From Daucus carota subsp. sativus (lineage: Eukaryota > Streptophyta > Magnoliopsida > Apiales > Apiaceae): a stretch of DNA of 64,000 bases. Below, piece by piece: positions 15,393 through 25,352 of the stretch; the stretch's first letter is position 1; the number at the start of each line of letters is the position of its first letter. Location: assembly GCF_001625215.2 (NCBI RefSeq), contig NC_030384.2, positions 43,124,390 through 43,188,389 on the forward strand. Reading direction: 5' to 3'. The notes below the pieces were generated by a model that had not been told where the DNA came from, ran no database searches, and saw only the letters and a list, made by a program, of their open reading frames with translations. A program made the position numbers and the translations under genes.

Positions 15393-15621
15393 CTACCTCT
15401 GTCCCATTATAAACGTCGTTTTGACGTTTTACACGTAATTTTAGATGCATAAAAAACATATTTTTATATATTATTTTTCATTTAAAAAATAAATAAATTA
15501 ACATCTACTTTTTTGTTTAGAAAAAGGATATTTGAAAAATAATATGCAAAAATATGTTTTTTACACCCCATATTACGTGTCAAAAGTCAAAACGGCTCTT
15601 ATTATATGACAAAGGGAGTGC
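15393..15621. mobile_element. Stowaway-like MITE
   Basis: Inverted arms of about 90 bases: left CTACCTCTGTCCCATTATAA, right (reverse complemented) a matching GCACTCCCTTTGTCATATAA. Both arms share CGTTTTGAC and CACGTAAT and AAAAAACATATTTTT. TA lies on each side as expected for a Stowaway target site. Confidence 0.8.
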
Positions 15622-15706
15622 TAAAGATTCGTTAAATATTACTTTGGTACAACATCAAGAATTAAATCTAAATTTGTTTAGAAAAACAGTTAAATATTAA
15701 AGTAAA

Positions 15707-16380
15707 GAGTTAATTACAGTTTGTAACCCCTAGGTTTGCTCCAAACGCAGTTTAGTACCTGAACTTTATAACGTGGCAATATACACCCTAAAAACTTAAC
15801 ATTCTCGTGCAAGTTATAACCCCTGGCCACTATTACGTCCAAATCTACTGTTAACTTTAATTGTTTGAGCGATAACTGTGTGTATATCAGTTTCTAACAA
15901 CTACTTTACCCACTATGACTCCTCAAAAATTATGTATTATATTTTGAAATTATTTCTGAACACACACAACGATGTAAAAAAATTTAAAATAATTTTAAAA
16001 ACATGTATCTAGATTTAGAATCTGAAAATTTATTTATTTTTAAATAAACGATGTAACTTATTTTAAAATTTTAAAATAAGTACATATTTTAAAAATTATT
16101 TTATTTTATTTTTAAATCGTTGTGTGTGTTCGGAAATAATTTCAAAATATAATACATAAACTTTGAGGGGTCACATGGGGTAAAGTAGCTATTAGAAATT
16201 ATTATACACACTGTTACTTCTCAAATAGTTAAAGTTAACGGCAGATTTGTACGGAATAGTGACTAGGGATTACAACTTGTACGAAAATGTTAAATTTAAG
16301 GTGTATATTGCCATATTTTAAAATTCAAGTACTAAACTGCGTTTGTAACAAATCTAGAAGTTGCAAAGTGTAATTAACTC
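15707..16380. mobile_element. Foldback / MULE-like element with about 270-base inverted repeats
   Basis: The ends are GAGTTAATTACA and its complement TGTAATTAACTC. Inverted similarity extends about 270 bases inward on both arms (for example AAATTATTTCNGAACACACACAACGA near the centre in opposite orientation), leaving a short AT-rich middle. It is non-coding. It sits directly upstream of the RPL41 copy A promoter and is absent from the corresponding place in copy B. An exact 9-base target duplication was not found, so the Mutator assignment is only by TIR length. Confidence 0.8.
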
Positions 16381-16489
16381 CAAATTAAATTACACCTCCC
16401 TGATAAAAAAAAAAGAGAAGTAAATTACACCTCTATAGCCCACACACGTGAACAGTGAACTATCACAACACACAGCGGACCGAAACATG

Positions 16490-16560
16490 ACAGGGTAAAG
16501 GCCCAAAGTCACGTTAGAAGCCCACAAAAGCCCTAAGGAATTAGGGTTATGACGCAGCTG
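16490..16560 (+). promoter_or_regulatory. RPL41 copy A promoter: site II and telo-box elements
   Basis: Contains GGCCCA (16500-16505) and AAGCCCA (16518-16524), which are site II type (TGGGCY) elements, and TTAGGGTTA (16541-16549), a telo-box-like motif. This combination is typical of plant ribosomal protein and translation genes. The same three motifs recur in copy B. Confidence 0.7.
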
Positions 16561-16674
16561 TAGAGTCGTATAAATACTAAACAAGAGTCTCAGGAAACAC
16601 AACATCGTCTGTAGAACGGCCGAGAGATATACAAGACACAGAGCATAGAGAGTTAACACAGAAGTTCTCTCGAG

Positions 16675-17684
16675 ATGCGTGCTAAGGTACTCTCATCGAT
16701 CTTATTCTGATTGTGTTTATGTATGTTTGTGTTTTGTTTATGCGTATGTTATGTAAATCCACACTTGTTTCTTCATGATGCTGGTGGCTGTGTTGTAGAA
16801 TCATAGTCACGCTTTTCTTATGAGCATGAGCTTGTTTGATATGTTTTAGGTTCTATAATGACGATGTTAGATATGCGTTTAGCCTAATCTGGTTCTCGTA
16901 TATCTTAATTATCATTTGATTTTCGTATATTTGAAAGCTGATGACTTGCAAATTGTTTTGTTTGTTCTTGTTATTTATAATATTGTTTGTTTACGTCTGT
17001 AATCACTGTTGTTTTTAACTTGACAATTTATATTGAAACTGGGGTGAATAATATATGTTCACAAAGCCCAACATGAATTGTCATAAATCAAGCCCTTGTT
17101 TGATGGATGGTTGAGCTTTCTTTGACCCTTAGGGGTTGAGGATGGTTCCCGATTGTCGAATTAAGGGCGTTGTCATATCCTGTCGCCTTGTGGAGCGGAT
17201 TTCGCTATTACCTCTTGGGACTGGCCATGAGAAAAACATTTATATATTTCACAATGTATGCTCATGTGTTTGTGTGTGGATTGTATTTGGTCTGTTTTAA
17301 AGAATTGTACTTGTTATTTATGTTTATGGATGAATTGTTGACAATTAACAATGGAAATGGGGTGAACTAAATATGTTTGCAAAACCCAAAGTTAATTGTC
17401 GTAGATCAAGCCCTTTGATTGTTTGCAGTTGAGCCTTTCGGCTTGTGAGTTGAGAGGTTCCTGCTTGGCAAAGGGCGTTGTCATATCCTGTCGCCTTGGG
17501 GAGCAGTATCTGCCATTACCTCTTGGGACTGGCCATGAGAAAAACATTTTTTTATATATTACAGTTTTGATTCTTTGTTCTTTGTATTAGTGTTCTGATT
17601 AATGTATTTGTATTGCAGTGGAAGAAGAAGCGGATGAGGAGATTGAAAAGGAAGCGCCGAAAGATGAGACAGAGATCTAAGTAG
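16675..17684 (+). CDS. RPL41: 60S ribosomal protein eL41 (copy A)
   Basis: Two exons: 16675-16686 (ATG CGT GCT AAG) and 17619-17684, joined in phase 0, giving the complete 25-residue eL41 with the usual start MRAKWKKKRMRR and end MRQRSK. eL41 is the smallest ribosomal protein, nearly all Lys/Arg, and sits at the subunit interface bridge. Both splice sites are canonical (AAG-GTACTC; TTGCAG-TGG). The intron is about 930 bases and contains two copies of the conserved RNA-like element described separately. The start is fixed by the invariant MRAK. The translated product is identical to copy B; only silent changes are seen (AAA versus AAG in the LKRKR segment). Too short for most ORF finders, so it is easily missed. 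Confidence 0.96.
17041..17248 (+). ncRNA. Intronic structured RNA element A1 (H/ACA-like snoRNA candidate)
   Basis: About 205 bases lying within the RPL41 copy A intron, from GGGGTGAATAATATATG to the ACA-like end GAGAAAAACATTT. It is one of four related units (A1, A2, B1, B2). The 3' half is best conserved: GGGCGTTGTCATATCCTGTC through TTGGGACTGGCCATGAG. It can fold into a hairpin with TCAT paired to ATGA at the base and AGCG-GATTT-CGCT at the tip. An ACA triplet three bases before the presumed 3' end fits H/ACA snoRNAs; a clean H box was not found, so the class is not certain. Host genes for ribosomal proteins commonly carry snoRNAs in introns. Confidence 0.55.
17359..17551 (+). ncRNA. Intronic structured RNA element A2 (H/ACA-like snoRNA candidate)
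   Basis: Second unit in the same intron, starting GGGGTGAACTAAATATG and ending GAGAAAAACATTT. It shares the 3' hairpin with A1 but the tip is GCAG-TAT-CTGC, so one G-C pair of A1 is an A-T pair here and a G-T pair of A1 is G-C. A separate upstream hairpin, AGCC-TTTC-GGCT, lies in its 5' half, flanked by TTTGC and GCAAA that can pair. This gives a two-hairpin arrangement. Confidence 0.55.
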
Positions 17685-18232
17685 ACGGTTTGCAAAAATA
17701 ATTAGATTGCTTCTTTCGAGCCTGCATCTTCATATTCACTATGTTGGGCTCTGCTAGGGGGAGTTTTCTGATATTGCTAGCAAGTGATTCAGCTTTTGGT
17801 TTTCTTGTTTCTAGAATGAACTTCTGTTTAGTTTGGTTATCGTACTATAATTTTGAAAGGATTATGAACTTGGCTGTAAGGAATGATCTTTTTAATTATC
17901 TGATATTGTTTTATGAATCTATATTTTCGGCATTGTTAGTGCTCTGAGATGGAGGAAAAATTTACTCCCCCAATGATCTTGTTAATTCCGCTAGTATAAT
18001 CATTGGGCTCTGAAGTCTGACCATCGTTCTCTTTCAACATCTTATGTTTTGCTTGGTAGTGAACGAGGTATCATATTCAGGGTTTTGTTCGACTGTTGGA
18101 TGGCCTTACAATTGGTTTTACTAATTTGTTTATTAGGTTTTTGGTAGGTGAATATACTACTAACAATTGTCTAATTTGGTTCCTATCATTCATAATACTC
18201 TGTAGTTCTCTCTGAGAAATATAAACTTAATA

Positions 18233-18519
18233 CTCCCTCTCCTTCCGTCTCACCTATTTCTTTACACTTTCCTTTCTGAGGTGTCCCACCCAATTCTTTA
18301 CATTTCAAAACTTACCAAAAATAGTCAATGGGTTCCACCACTTCTCCACTTTTCTTTATTTTTCACATTAGTTTTACTCCACTATCTTCTTTTTATACAT
18401 TAAAAATCAATGGGTCCCACCACTTTACCCATTTTTCTTCCTCTTTTCCACTATTTTATACATATTCCTTAACCTCCGTGCCCAACCCATTTGATAAGAA
18501 ATGGGTGGGACGGAGGGAG
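18233..18519. mobile_element. Stowaway MITE (in duplication copy A only)
   Basis: Left end CTCCCTCTCCTTCCGTCTCA, right end GGTGGGACGGAGGGAG; TA target duplications at 18231-18232 and 18520-18521. Copy B has a single TA at the same place (CTTAGTAGCTTATTTTG near 24363), a clean empty site. Non-coding, 287 bases. Confidence 0.92.
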
Positions 18520-18584
18520 TAGTTTATTTTGTTCCAAAATTCTGGAAACCCTGTTTTCCTTAATTGAAAATTGTGGAGCACTTA

Positions 18585-19048
18585 GAGGGGTGTATTGGAT
18601 TGAGATTTTAAAGCTTTTTTTTGCATTGATGAAATCCGAGGGTATTCGATTGGGATTGTTTGAAATCCATTAAAATCTTGAGGTATTCAATTGGGATTTC
18701 AAATTATGCTACAAAATCTGGTGGTATTCAATTGGGATTTTAAATTATGCTTTAAAATCCGATGGTATTCAATTGGGATTGTTTAAAATCCATTAAAATC
18801 TGATGGTATTCAAATGCTGATGGATTTTTTTGCATTTCATAAAATGATGGATTTTGTGGCATTCTTCAGTGTATTTTAAGTTTTTTGAAATCCCATCAAA
18901 ATCAATGGGATTTTGAAGCATTGTGCTTAAATCCTATCAACTCTGCGACATTTTATCAAGAATCCGCACAAAATCAAAATCAGACACAATCCATTAAAAT
19001 TCATAAACTAAAAACAATCCATTAAAATCTCAATCGAATACAACCCTC
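18585..19048. mobile_element. Tourist/PIF-like MITE (in duplication copy A only)
   Basis: Inverted ends GAGGGGTGTATTGGATTGAG and, reverse complemented, GAGGGTTGTATTCGATTGAG, with TTA target duplications at 18582-18584 and 19049-19051. TTA is the PIF/Harbinger target. The interior repeats the word GGTATTCAATTGGGATT several times. Copy B lacks the element (TGGAGCAATAATTTCAGAG near 24421). Confidence 0.9.
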
Positions 19049-19657
19049 TTAGTTTCAGACCTGAACTTTGAACCTACATGTAGAATCTTTAATAGAATTA
19101 GAACATTAGGTTGAGCAGTATTTAGCAGGACCAAACTCTACTCCGGGCTAAAAAGATACATTCAATATGTGGCTGCTAGAGGTAATTGGTGTGAGACGGA
19201 CCGTGAAATTCAAGTTATTTGTACAAAAATAATATGAACATTTATTCACCTATTCTGTGACAACTCAAGTAAAATTTAAAAAAAGATGCACTCTCGTAGA
19301 ATCCTTGATCCAAATTAATATATTTATAAATATATGAAATGAATATATAGGACCTTTCATTCACACTTTCACAGCATATGTATTTCCAAAAATATATTAT
19401 CTTTCCCAAATCATGCAAAATATTGGAACTACATCAATCAAGTGGTCTTGCATAAATAAGACTCTTCGCCCACAATTTATTACTCTTAATCGAACCATAA
19501 AACGTCTCATTGATATATTATGAAAAATTGAATTAAACAAGAGCAACTTATGAATTAATTTACTAATGTATGTTAGCTTTAAGACAGTATAGTATTTATT
19601 CGTAGTAAATTATGAGATCGGTATTAATCTGAACACTAAACTTAAAACTGGGAGAAT

Positions 19658-20236
19658 ACTAAGCAGTGTAAAGCGTAGAGCAAACATGGTCTTTTCTACT
19701 TCGACTTCGATCTCCCATGCTCCTCCAGTTTGGAAACCTCCAGATGCAGGCTGTTTCAAGCTTAACGTAGATGCATCCTTCCATGCTGGCGCAAATACAT
19801 TTTCGGTTGGTCTGGTGTTGCGAAATCATGAAGGCATGTTCATTATTGGGAAGACTGTTTGTTGTGAAGGAGCTTCTAGTCCCCTGGAGGCTGAAGCAAC
19901 TACTATTTTTGAAGGGTTAAGTTGACTCACTTCTTTGTTGTATCAGAAAGTATCTATCGAGTCTAATTCTCTTATTTGCATTCAGTCAATAACTTATTTG
20001 AAGTGGGTAATATCTTGGAGAGCTGTCGCACATTGTTGAACTCTAGGCCTCTCTATCTCTCTTGTTAAAAGGCAAGCAAACAAAGTGGTTCATGAAGTAG
20101 CTAAATTATCTTATTCGCTCAATTGCCCAAACATTTTCACGTCTCCCCGTTGGTTTTGATGGAGGCTATTCTATATGATTTTCCTCATTAATGAAAGTCA
20201 TCTTTTTATTCAAAAAAAAGAAAAGAAAAAGGAAAG
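19658..20236 (+). mobile_element. 5'-truncated LINE with RNase H remnant
   Basis: Reads on the plus strand. Frame 19686-19924 encodes an RNase H-type start (CFKLNVDASF, then LVLRNHEGMF and SPLEAEATTI), after which the frame is broken by a stop (19922) and continues in another frame with FVKRQANKVVHEVAK-like tail near 20060-20110. It ends in an A-rich tail at 20212-20236. Such RNase H domains are typical of plant LINEs (RVT_3 family). The whole segment is missing from the same place in copy B, so it is an insertion after or beside the duplication. It is non-functional: only the 3' end is present. Confidence 0.78.
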
Positions 20237-20372
20237 ACTTCGTAATAAAAAGTAATCAGCACTAAAAGACTGAAACAAGGAGAGTAATGCATCTGAGAGA
20301 ACTGAGCTATTCAACCTTGTGTTTAAAGTGTTAAATGCAACGAGTCTCAGACACCGTTGATATTGCACAAAA

Positions 20373-21209
20373 TCTATACTATTATATACTTATATATAAT
20401 AAGCAGGGAGATAATTTGGTCGCATGGTCCTCTGGTCCAAAAGCTTATCATCCGTTGGATCTTATATTGAACAAATAAGCACCGTTAGATTGGAACAAAA
20501 TTAAATTCTGTTCTAGAAGGCAACTGATATCTACTTGCATGTTTATAATTCCTTTTCTGAATCTAAAACAAATTCTCTCTTTCACATGTATATGATTTTT
20601 TTTAATCCTAAATAAATATTTCCTACCAGTTTTATTCGTAGAATCATATAAATCTCACCGTCACAATTTTTTTATAATATATTTTAAAATTAATAAGCCG
20701 GATTTATGTGAGCAACAAATACAAAAACTTTTTCTTAATCCAAAATAGATTCTACCTTCTTATTGCATATTTATGATTCCTTTTCTTAATTCAAAACAAA
20801 TTATGTTTATCAATTTTAATTTAGAACCATATAAATTTGAAAAATATTTAAATCACATTATAATAATTTTAATATAAAATACATTTATTAATATAATCTA
20901 ATAGGAGTTGGCATAACGTATTCCACTCAAAATATATTAAAATTTGATAGATAGAATTTAATACTTTGGCATGATACATACGAGAAAAGGAATTGCTTGA
21001 CTAAAATAATTTATTTGAAACCATTAATGGCTGTGATGATGTATTTACCAAAGTTCTAACTTACAAACAAATCATAATTTCGAATTTTATTTTATTGAAA
21101 ATTTTAATTTATTATTTATAAATTAAATTTTTTCACACCATTTAAAATATATTTAAAAAATTTATAAATAATTAAAAAGCTCCCGTGCCTTGCACGGGCT
21201 ATAAGCTAG
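20373..21209 (+). mobile_element. Non-autonomous Helitron
   Basis: The 5' end is TCTATACTATTATAT preceded by A. The 3' end has the Helitron hairpin CCCGTGCCTTGCACGGG (21182-21198) followed by CTATAAG and the terminal CTAG (21206-21209), with T next. A/T target, TC start and CTRR end all match the superfamily. 837 bases, no helicase or Rep coding sequence seen, so it must rely on an autonomous partner. Confidence 0.85.
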
Positions 21210-22198
21210 TACTATTAAAGCCGAAACATTAAAAGTTTGGTCGGTCGGTACGCGGGCTTTTATACAGACTTTTATAATTAACGGGCTCCAAACAAAATTA
21301 GTGGGCTTCAAACAAAATATAAACAAATCAAAACATAAAACAAATATACAATCGCTTATATACTATACTATTAAAGCCGAAACATTAAAAATTTGTTCGG
21401 TCGGTACACGGGCTTTAATACGGACTTTTATAATTATCCGGCTTCAAACAAAATTAGTGGGCTTCAAACAAAATATAAACAAATCAAAACATAAAACAAA
21501 TATAAGATCAAAACATAAAACAAATTTAGGACCTAAATGACTATACCAAAAACTAAAGTTAAACCTTAAAAATATATACGCATCCATACTATACTATATT
21601 ATTAAAACCAAAACATTGAAAGTTTAGTCAGTCGGTGCTTGGGCCAAAATACGGGCCTATCTATATGCCAATTATTCCTTTTAACTAAAATATGTTATCT
21701 TTTTATATATTTTCTAACTAAAAAAACTCCATTATTTAAAATAACATCGAAAAACTTAGTAATTATCTTTTTAACTAAAACACATTATCTTTTTTATATA
21801 TTCTGACTAAAAAAATGGATTATCTACAATTAACACGGGCTACATATATCATAATTTTATTCTCACAATAATATTATTTTACTATACAATTAAAGCCGAA
21901 ACATTAAAAATTTTATTCGGTCGCTACTTGGACCAAATTATGGGTCTACTTATATAATCAATTATCTTTATAACTAAATCTATTATCTTTTTTTATATTT
22001 TCTAACTAAAAAACCTCAATTTTCTAAAAATAATATTGGACAACATAGCAACTACTTTTTTTTAACTAAAACACATTATCTTTTTCAGAATCCTAACTTA
22101 AAAATCGATTTTCCAAAAATAACACATGCAACATTCATATAAAAATGATATTATATATCTATATTAACCGCCCGTGCATTGCACGGGTTATAAGCTAG
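21210..22198 (+). mobile_element. Helitron-end cluster: repeated heads and one tail
   Basis: The word ATTAAAGCCGAAACATTAAAA or a near copy occurs at about 21212, 21369, 21601 (ATTAAAACCAAAACATTGAA) and 21890, each followed by a TCGGTCGGTAC-like stretch and GGGCTT or GGGCC. One tail closes the cluster: hairpin CCCGTGCATTGCACGGG (22171-22187), TTATAAG and CTAG (22195-22198), then T. The heads resemble Helitron 5' regions. This looks like several related elements that have lost their 3' ends, or a head duplicated in tandem. Confidence 0.65.
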
Positions 22199-22649
22199 TT
22201 ATACTATAATTTTATTATACTATAACATATATATATTTTTAATTTGAATCAAGTAACATCCGTTAAATATTTTTTTTTGTAAGGAAGTAACATCCGTTAA
22301 ATATTACTTGAGTATAACATCAACAATTAAATATTAATTGTTTAGGGAAAAAGTTAATATTAAAGGTCATTTTATTTTACAATAGTCGACAAATCCAAAC
22401 ACGGGAAAAAAATATAGTCTTGACATGATATTGATGGTTGATATCAATGAATTAACTATTAGTGATGTATGTTTGTTGATTATTCTTTTATAATATTTGT
22501 TTTGTTCATCAGACATGTTTATTGTTGTTAATTTTTATATGATTTACTTTGTATAGAGGAAAAAATTATTCATGCATTATCTATTTGCACCTCTATAGAC
22601 TATAGCCCCACACACGTGAACTATCACAACACACAGCGGACTGAAATAT

Positions 22650-22720
22650 GATAGGTAAAGGCCCAAAGTCACACTAGAAGCCCATAAAAGCCCAAAGAAA
22701 TTAGGGTTATGACATAGGTA
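22650..22720 (+). promoter_or_regulatory. RPL41 copy B promoter: site II and telo-box elements
   Basis: Contains GGCCCA (22660-22665), AAGCCCA (22678-22684) and TTAGGGTTA (22701-22709) with the same order and spacing as in copy A, so both promoters are likely active in growing tissue as for other ribosomal protein genes. Confidence 0.7.
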
Positions 22721-22819
22721 GAGAGCCGTATGAGTACTAAACCACAACATCGTTTGTAGAACGGCCGGGAGTTATACAAGACCCAGAGCATAGAGAGCTA
22801 AGACAGAAGTTCCTTCGAG

Positions 22820-23832
22820 ATGCGTGCTAAGGTATCCTCATTGATCTTATTCTGATTGTGTTTATGTATGTTTGTGTTTTATTTATGCGTATGTTATGTA
22901 AATCCGAACTTGTTTCTTCATGATGCTGGTGGCTGTGTTATAGAATCATAGTCACGTTTTTCTTATGAACATCAGCTTGTTTGATATGTCTTGGGTTGTG
23001 TAATGACGATGTTAGATATGCGTTTAGCCTAATTTAGTTCTCGTATATCTTAATTACCATTTGATTTTTGTATATTTGAAAGCTGATGACTTGCAAATTG
23101 TTGTGTTTGTTCTTGTTATATATAATATTGTTTGTTTACGTCTGTAATTACTGTTGTTTTGAACTTGACAATTTATATTGAAATTGGGGTGAATAATATA
23201 TGTTCACAAAGCCCAACATGAATTGGCATAAATCAAGCCCTTGTTTGATGAATGGTTGAGCTTCTTTGATCTTTAGGGGTTCAGGATGGTTCCTGATTGT
23301 TGAATTAAGGGCGTTGTCATATCCTGTCGCCTTGGGGAGCGGATTTCGCTATCACCTCTTGGGACTGGCCATGAGAAAAACATTTTTATATTTAACAAAT
23401 ATATGCTTATGTGTTCATGTGTGGTTTTTTTGGGTTTGTTTTAAAGAATTATACTTGTTTGTCATGTTTATGGATGAATTCTTGACAATTAACAATGCAA
23501 ATGGGGGGCACTAACTATGTTTGCAAAACCCAAAATTAATTGTAGTATATCAAGCCCTTTTGATTGTTTGCAGTTGAGCCTTTCAACTCTTGTGAGTTGT
23601 GAGGCTCCTGCTTGGCAAAGGGCGGCGTCGTATCCTGTCGCCTTGGGGAGCAGTATCTGCCATTACCTCTTGGGACTGGCCATGAGAAAAACATTTATTC
23701 TTATGTTACAATTTTGATTCTTTTTTCTTTGTATTATTATGCTGATTAATGTTTTTTGTATTGCAGTGGAAGAAGAAGCGGATGAGGAGATTGAAGAGGA
23801 AGCGCCGAAAGATGAGACAGAGATCTAAGTAG
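22820..23832 (+). CDS. RPL41: 60S ribosomal protein eL41 (copy B)
   Basis: Two exons: 22820-22831 and 23767-23832, phase 0 junction, 25-residue product identical to copy A. The gene arose with the tandem duplication. Intron length is about 935 bases and holds two more copies of the RNA-like element. The promoter, exon 1 context (GAGATGCGTGCTAAGGT) and exon 2 are nearly unchanged from copy A, so both copies look functional. eL41 forms an intersubunit bridge of the 80S ribosome and is the smallest ribosomal protein. Confidence 0.96.
23186..23395 (+). ncRNA. Intronic structured RNA element B1 (H/ACA-like snoRNA candidate)
   Basis: Orthologous in position to A1, starting GGGGTGAATAATATATG and ending GAGAAAAACATTTTT. 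The 3' hairpin tip is the same as A1 (AGCG-GATTT-CGCT). Differences from A1 fall mostly outside the conserved 3' hairpin. Confidence 0.55.
23502..23698 (+). ncRNA. Intronic structured RNA element B2 (H/ACA-like snoRNA candidate)
   Basis: Orthologous in position to A2. It keeps the type-2 hairpin tip GCAG-TAT-CTGC and the ACA-like end GAGAAAAACATTT. The 5' hairpin differs from A2 (AGCCTTTCAACTCTTGTGAG in place of the AGCC-TTTC-GGCT tip), so the 5' half may be less constrained. Confidence 0.5.
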
Positions 23833-25352
23833 ACGGTTTGCAGAAATAATTAGATTGCTTCTTTCGAGCCTGCATCTTCATAATCACTATGTTGAATGGT
23901 TCAAGGCTCGGTTAGGGGGAGCTTTCTGAAATTGCTAGCAACTGATTCAGCTTTTGGTTTTCTTGTTTCTAGAATGAACTTCTGTTTAGTTTGGTTTTCT
24001 TACTATAATCTTGACAGGATTATGATACTTGGCTTTAAGGAATAATCTTTTTTAATTATCTGATTTCATTTTATGAATTCATATTTTACCATTGTTAGTT
24101 TACTTCCTCCATGATCTGGTTAATTCTGCTAGTATAAAGATTGGGCTCTGACCTTTGTTCTCGTTAAACATCTTTTGTTTTTCACTGTATTGAACAAGGT
24201 ATCATCTACAGGTCTTTTGTCCTATTGTTGTATGGCCTGAAATTGGTTTTACTAATTTGTTTATTAGGTTCATTTAAGGTAATATTCTAACAATTGTCCA
24301 ATTAGGCTCCTATCATTCATAATACTCTCTTCAGTGGTTGTCTCTGAGAAATAGTATAAACTTAGTAGCTTATTTTGTTTCAAAATACTTTAAACTTATT
24401 TTGTTTTAAGTGAAAACTGTGGAGCAATAATTTCAGAGCTGAACATTGAACCTGCCTGAAATGTGTTTAGTAGAATTAGAACATCAGTTGTTTACAAATC
24501 GGGGCTAAAGAGGTGCATTCCAAATCTTGGCTGCTAGTGGTGATTGGTGTGAGACTGACTGGGACCAACTAATACAAATAATAGAATGATGCCCACAGAG
24601 ATGAAGTGAAGCTCCCAAATCACTTCAAATAACAAGTTTCCAATTATTCGTGCAAAATTAATCTGAACATTTATTCACCAGATCTGTGACAATTCAAGTA
24701 AAATTTAAAAAAAGATGCACACTCTCATAGAATCCTTGATCCAAATTAATATTTTTTTAAATATATGAAATGAATATAGCACCTTTCATTCACAGCAATA
24801 CAGCATATGTATTTCCAAAAAAATTATCTTTCCCAAATCATGCAAAATATTGGAACAAATCAATCAAGTGGTCTTGCATAAACAAGACTCTTCACCCATA
24901 ATTTATTAGTTTGATTGAACCAGAAACACGGCTCATTCATATGATTATGAAAAATTGAATAAAACAAAAGCAATTTATGAACTAATTTACTAATGTATGT
25001 TGGCTTTAAGAGCATAGTATAGTATCGATTTATAGTAAATTATGATATAAGTATTAATTTGAACACTAGGCTTAAAAGAGGAGAGAATTTGTGATAAAAA
25101 GTAGTGCCTGAAACAGGGAGGGTAATGCCTGAAAGAACTGAGCTACTCAACCTTGCTATAGCCTGTAGGCTTGTGTTTATAGGGTTAAATGCAATGAGTC
25201 CCAGACACCGTTGATTGACCGAGTCCTTGCTCGAAGAAGAATGTTCACAGCTCCCTCAGTTGCTCCTGAATTAGTTGCTGCAGGGCTACACATCAGCTAG
25301 TGTTAATTTTTAGAGTGACGGCTGCAATCACTAAATATTTCCGAAAGACTCT

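Larger units (their letters stand above)
15625..20363. repeat. Tandem segmental duplication, copy A
   Basis: This block is paralogous to 22285-25218. Shared segments in order: GTTAAATATTACTT region (15632; 22289), RPL41 promoter, exon 1, intron with two RNA elements, exon 2, downstream flank, and a terminal segment ending CAGACACCGTTGAT (about 20349-20363; 25204-25218). Copy A is longer because of a foldback element (15707-16380), a Stowaway MITE (18233-18519), a Tourist-like MITE (18585-19048) and a LINE fragment (about 19658-20236). From the shared cacctctatag word (16428 / 22588) to the end the lengths are about 3.94 and 2.63 kb; the last three insertions (about 1.33 kb) account for the difference. 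Confidence 0.88.
22285..25218. repeat. Tandem segmental duplication, copy B
   Basis: Paralogous to 15625-20363 and in the same orientation. It lacks the four insertions of copy A and therefore shows the older arrangement. It ends near CAGACACCGTTGATTG, just before the 3' flank of the PPR gene. Confidence 0.88.

Noticed and set aside
16390-16659. Minus-strand frame over the RPL41 promoter
   Set aside because: It overlaps promoter motifs and the 5' leader of RPL41 and has no family resemblance.
17170-17370. Frame inside the RPL41 intron (also at 23266 and 23517)
   Set aside because: It crosses the conserved intronic element; the frame is not kept between copies, so the conservation is not protein coding.
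21301-21540. Frame in the Helitron cluster
   Set aside because: It is a translation of repeated AT-rich head sequence, with no Rep or helicase motif.
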